DNA of 64,000 nt from contig NZ_CANMVP010000020.1 in NCBI RefSeq assembly GCF_947501385.1, forward strand, positions 1-64,000, in the 5' to 3' direction. The notes below the pieces were generated by a model. The model was given only the letters and a program-made list of their open reading frames with translations. It was not told the origin of the DNA and made no database searches. This document shows, piece after piece, positions 62,274 through 64,000 of this stretch (position 1 is the first letter of the stretch; each line of letters opens with the position of its first letter). Position numbers and translations under genes: made by a program. This stretch comes from an uncultured Polaribacter sp. (lineage in GTDB: Bacteria; Bacteroidota; Bacteroidia; Flavobacteriales; Flavobacteriaceae).

Positions 62274-63281
62274 TTATTTGTATTTTTTTAAATACCATTG
62301 AATGGTTTTCAAAATTCCAGATTCAAAATTCTCATCTGCTCTCCAACCCAATTCTGTCTCTAATTTAGAAGCATCTATTGCATATCTAAAATCATGACCT
62401 GGCCTATCTTTTACAAAACTTATTTGCGCTTTATACGATTCTTTTTTGGGTTGAATCTCATCTAAAATCTCACAAATCTTATTTGCTATATAAAGGTTAT
62501 TTCTTTCGTTTTTACCTCCAATATTATAAGTTTCTCCTAAGTTTCCATTTTTATACACCAATTCAATTCCGGTACAATGATCTAAAACATAGAGCCAATC
62601 TCTGATGTTTTTTCCATCTCCATAAATAGGAATTTCTTCACCAGAAACAGCTTTTCGAATAATGGTGGGTATTAGCTTTTCATCATGTTGTTTAGGTCCA
62701 TAATTATTAGAACAATTTGTGGTAACCACATTCATTCCGTAGGTATGAAAATAACTCCTCACCAAGAAATCTGAAGATGCTTTTGAAGCACTGTAAGGAC
62801 TATTTGGAGCATAAGGGGTGTCTTCTGTAAACAAACCTTCAGTTCCTAAAGTACCATACACTTCATCTGTTGAAATATGATGAAATCTTGAGTTTTTAAA
62901 TGCTGTTTTATAATTATTTGGAGCATGCATCCAATAATTTTTAGCAACATCTAACAAGTTAAAAGTTCCAAAAACGTTTGTGCTCACAAATGCATCTGGA
63001 TTTTTTATAGAATTGTCTACATGAGATTCTGCTGCAAAATGAATGACTCCTGTAAAATGGAAATCATTAAATAGCTTTTCAACTAAATTTCGATTACAAA
63101 TATCTCCTTCAATAAAGGTATATCTAACATTATTTTTTAGCTCATTTAAGTTTTTTAAATCACCTGCGTAGGTAAGTAAATCTAAATTTACAACATGATA
63201 GTCTTGATTTTTTTCTAAGAAAAAAGGAATAAAATTAGAACCTATAAAACCTGCTCCTCCAGAAATTAAAATTGTTTTCAT
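62274..63281 (-). CDS. rfbB: dTDP-glucose 4,6-dehydratase
   Basis: RfbB/RmlB oxidises and dehydrates dTDP-glucose to dTDP-4-dehydro-6-deoxyglucose. The 335-residue protein carries [14 protein letters not shown] (about 6-19), [23 protein letters not shown] and [16 protein letters not shown] with the catalytic Y-x3-K, plus [18 protein letters not shown]. It lies two bases from the chain-length-like gene upstream. Confidence 0.97.
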   Translation of the reverse strand: MKTILISGGAGFIGSNFIPFFLEKNQDYHVVNLDLLTYAGDLKNLNELKNNVRYTFIEGDICNRNLVEKLFNDFHFTGVIHFAAESHVDNSIKNPDAFVSTNVFGTFNLLDVAKNYWMHAPNNYKTAFKNSRFHHISTDEVYGTLGTEGLFTEDTPYAPNSPYSASKASSDFLVRSYFHTYGMNVVTTNCSNNYGPKQHDEKLIPTIIRKAVSGEEIPIYGDGKNIRDWLYVLDHCTGIELVYKNGNLGETYNIGGKNERNNLYIANKICEILDEIQPKKESYKAQISFVKDRPGHDFRYAIDASKLETELGWRADENFESGILKTIQWYLKKYK

Positions 63282-63283
63282 GC

Positions 63284-64000
63284 TTACTTTTTATAATTAT
63301 TTAAGTAAGTGTTTAATTTTAACGATACTAAAATAAAAATCATACATAAGGCTCCTAAAATAGCTAATTGAAACGCCGTATTTTTAGTAATCCCTTTAAT
63401 TTCATACCCAATAGGTTGAAAGTTAGAAATAACGTTTATGATTTCATACTTCTCTGATTTATCTAAAGCAATCTCTTTCAACTCTTCATTTATTTTTCTA
63501 TTGGTTTCAAAAAGTTCTAATTCTTTTGTTGTTCTTTTCTCTCCTCCTAAATCTATACTGGTTCCTGAAGCTTGCTTTTTAGCCTCTTCAATCATCACTT
63601 GCATGTATACTTTTCTTAAAGAATCTATTTGAGATAAATTTTGACGATATAAAGAATCTGTTCTATTTAAATTCTCGTTTGTTAACTCTTTTAAACGACT
63701 GAAATAACGATTATTTACAATAGAAGAAATAATTACCTCATCTAATTGATGAAAAACATCATTTTTCTCAGCAACAACATTTATTTTATGAATGTTATAG
63801 TCTAAGTCTGTAAAAGAAGTTTTAAACTCATCGTATGTATAACTTTTTACCGTAGTAGTGTCTACCTCTAATACAAAATCATTGTAGGAATTTATGATGT
63901 CATTTTCGTTTACAATAGGCTCTATCGAGAATTTTTTAAGAGATGCAGCCGTTTGTTTATCTAGCTTAAAAGTTCTAACCAAACCAGCGGTATCTTTTTG
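63284..64000 (-). CDS. Chain-length-determinant-like (Wzz family) protein, 5' end outside window
   Basis: At least 238 residues are visible and the frame is open to the window edge, so the N-terminus is missing; the first in-frame TTG is not a credible start. The visible part is periplasmic and helical (VNNRYFSRLKELTNENLNRT, SLRKVYMQVMIEEAKKQ), then ends with one membrane helix (about 22 residues, TAFQLAILGALCMIFILVSL) and a short basic tail. This is the C-terminal layout of Wzz-type regulators of glycan length. The rfb neighbours support that, but the Wzz motif region is only partly seen. Confidence 0.65.
   Translation of the reverse strand, partial: QKDTAGLVRTFKLDKQTAASLKKFSIEPIVNENDIINSYNDFVLEVDTTTVKSYTYDEFKTSFTDLDYNIHKINVVAEKNDVFHQLDEVIISSIVNNRYFSRLKELTNENLNRTDSLYRQNLSQIDSLRKVYMQVMIEEAKKQASGTSIDLGGEKRTTKELELFETNRKINEELKEIALDKSEKYEIINVISNFQPIGYEIKGITKNTAFQLAILGALCMIFILVSLKLNTYLNNYKK

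Overview
The window reads as chromosomal DNA of a member of the Flavobacteriaceae (Bacteroidota), probably a marine gliding genus such as Polaribacter or Tenacibaculum; the genus is an inference. Evidence: AT-rich DNA, Bacteroidota-type -7 elements (TAnnTTTG) shortly before several start codons, type IX secretion (T9SS) sorting domains of both type A and type B, PorP/SprF proteins, SprB-type repeats, and HU-CCDC81/SPOR and EnvC/DUF4292/TPR neighbourhoods usual in this family. I saw no tRNA, rRNA, CRISPR array, transposase or integrase.

Layout. 0-10 kb is mostly core: a kinase-like orphan, a lipoprotein, dprA, an HU/SPOR membrane protein, an acyl-CoA thioesterase, a small MscS-type channel, a DJ-1/PfpI protein, then a leftward operon (nucleotidyltransferase, TPR protein, DUF4292 lipoprotein, degenerate M23/EnvC protein). 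10-15 kb carries one large secreted propeller/FN3 protein. A ~100-bp element with three CCCTGAATTCAGGG-type dyads lies before it and again after it, in front of a leader with a tiny ORF and a terminator that precedes an ABC-F ATPase. 17-22 kb holds an exonuclease, a fossil T9SS tail, a PhoB/PhoR-like two-component pair, a glycosyltransferase and purD.

22.5-30.7 kb is an accessory island: a secreted tyrosinase, two further T9SS type A proteins, two tail-fibre-like coiled-coil paralogues, and a divergent TPR histidine kinase with a NarL-type regulator. Two sites of form ATACC-N8-GGTAT lie in its regulatory gaps. 30.7-44.3 kb is a surface-polysaccharide operon: gmd and fcl for GDP-L-fucose, a GT10 fucosyltransferase, other glycosyltransferases, an acetyltransferase, a Wzx flippase, two Wzy/ligase-type proteins and a WcaJ-type initiating transferase.

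44.5-60.7 kb is the gliding-adhesin operon in the order sprC-sprD-sprB-sprF: two type B cargo proteins, each followed by a PorP/SprF partner. The 3717-residue SprB contains near-identical 705-bp tandem units. 60.9-64 kb returns to polysaccharide work: rfbC, rfbA, rfbB and the 3' part of a chain-length-determinant-like gene. The adhesin operon is therefore flanked on both sides by genes that build the cell-surface glycan.

The most unusual observations are the duplicated three-dyad promoter element and the leader/terminator it feeds, the paired ATACC-N8-GGTAT sites, the sprC-like gene whose signal peptide is reached only by a non-standard start codon, and the kinase-like orphan at the left edge.
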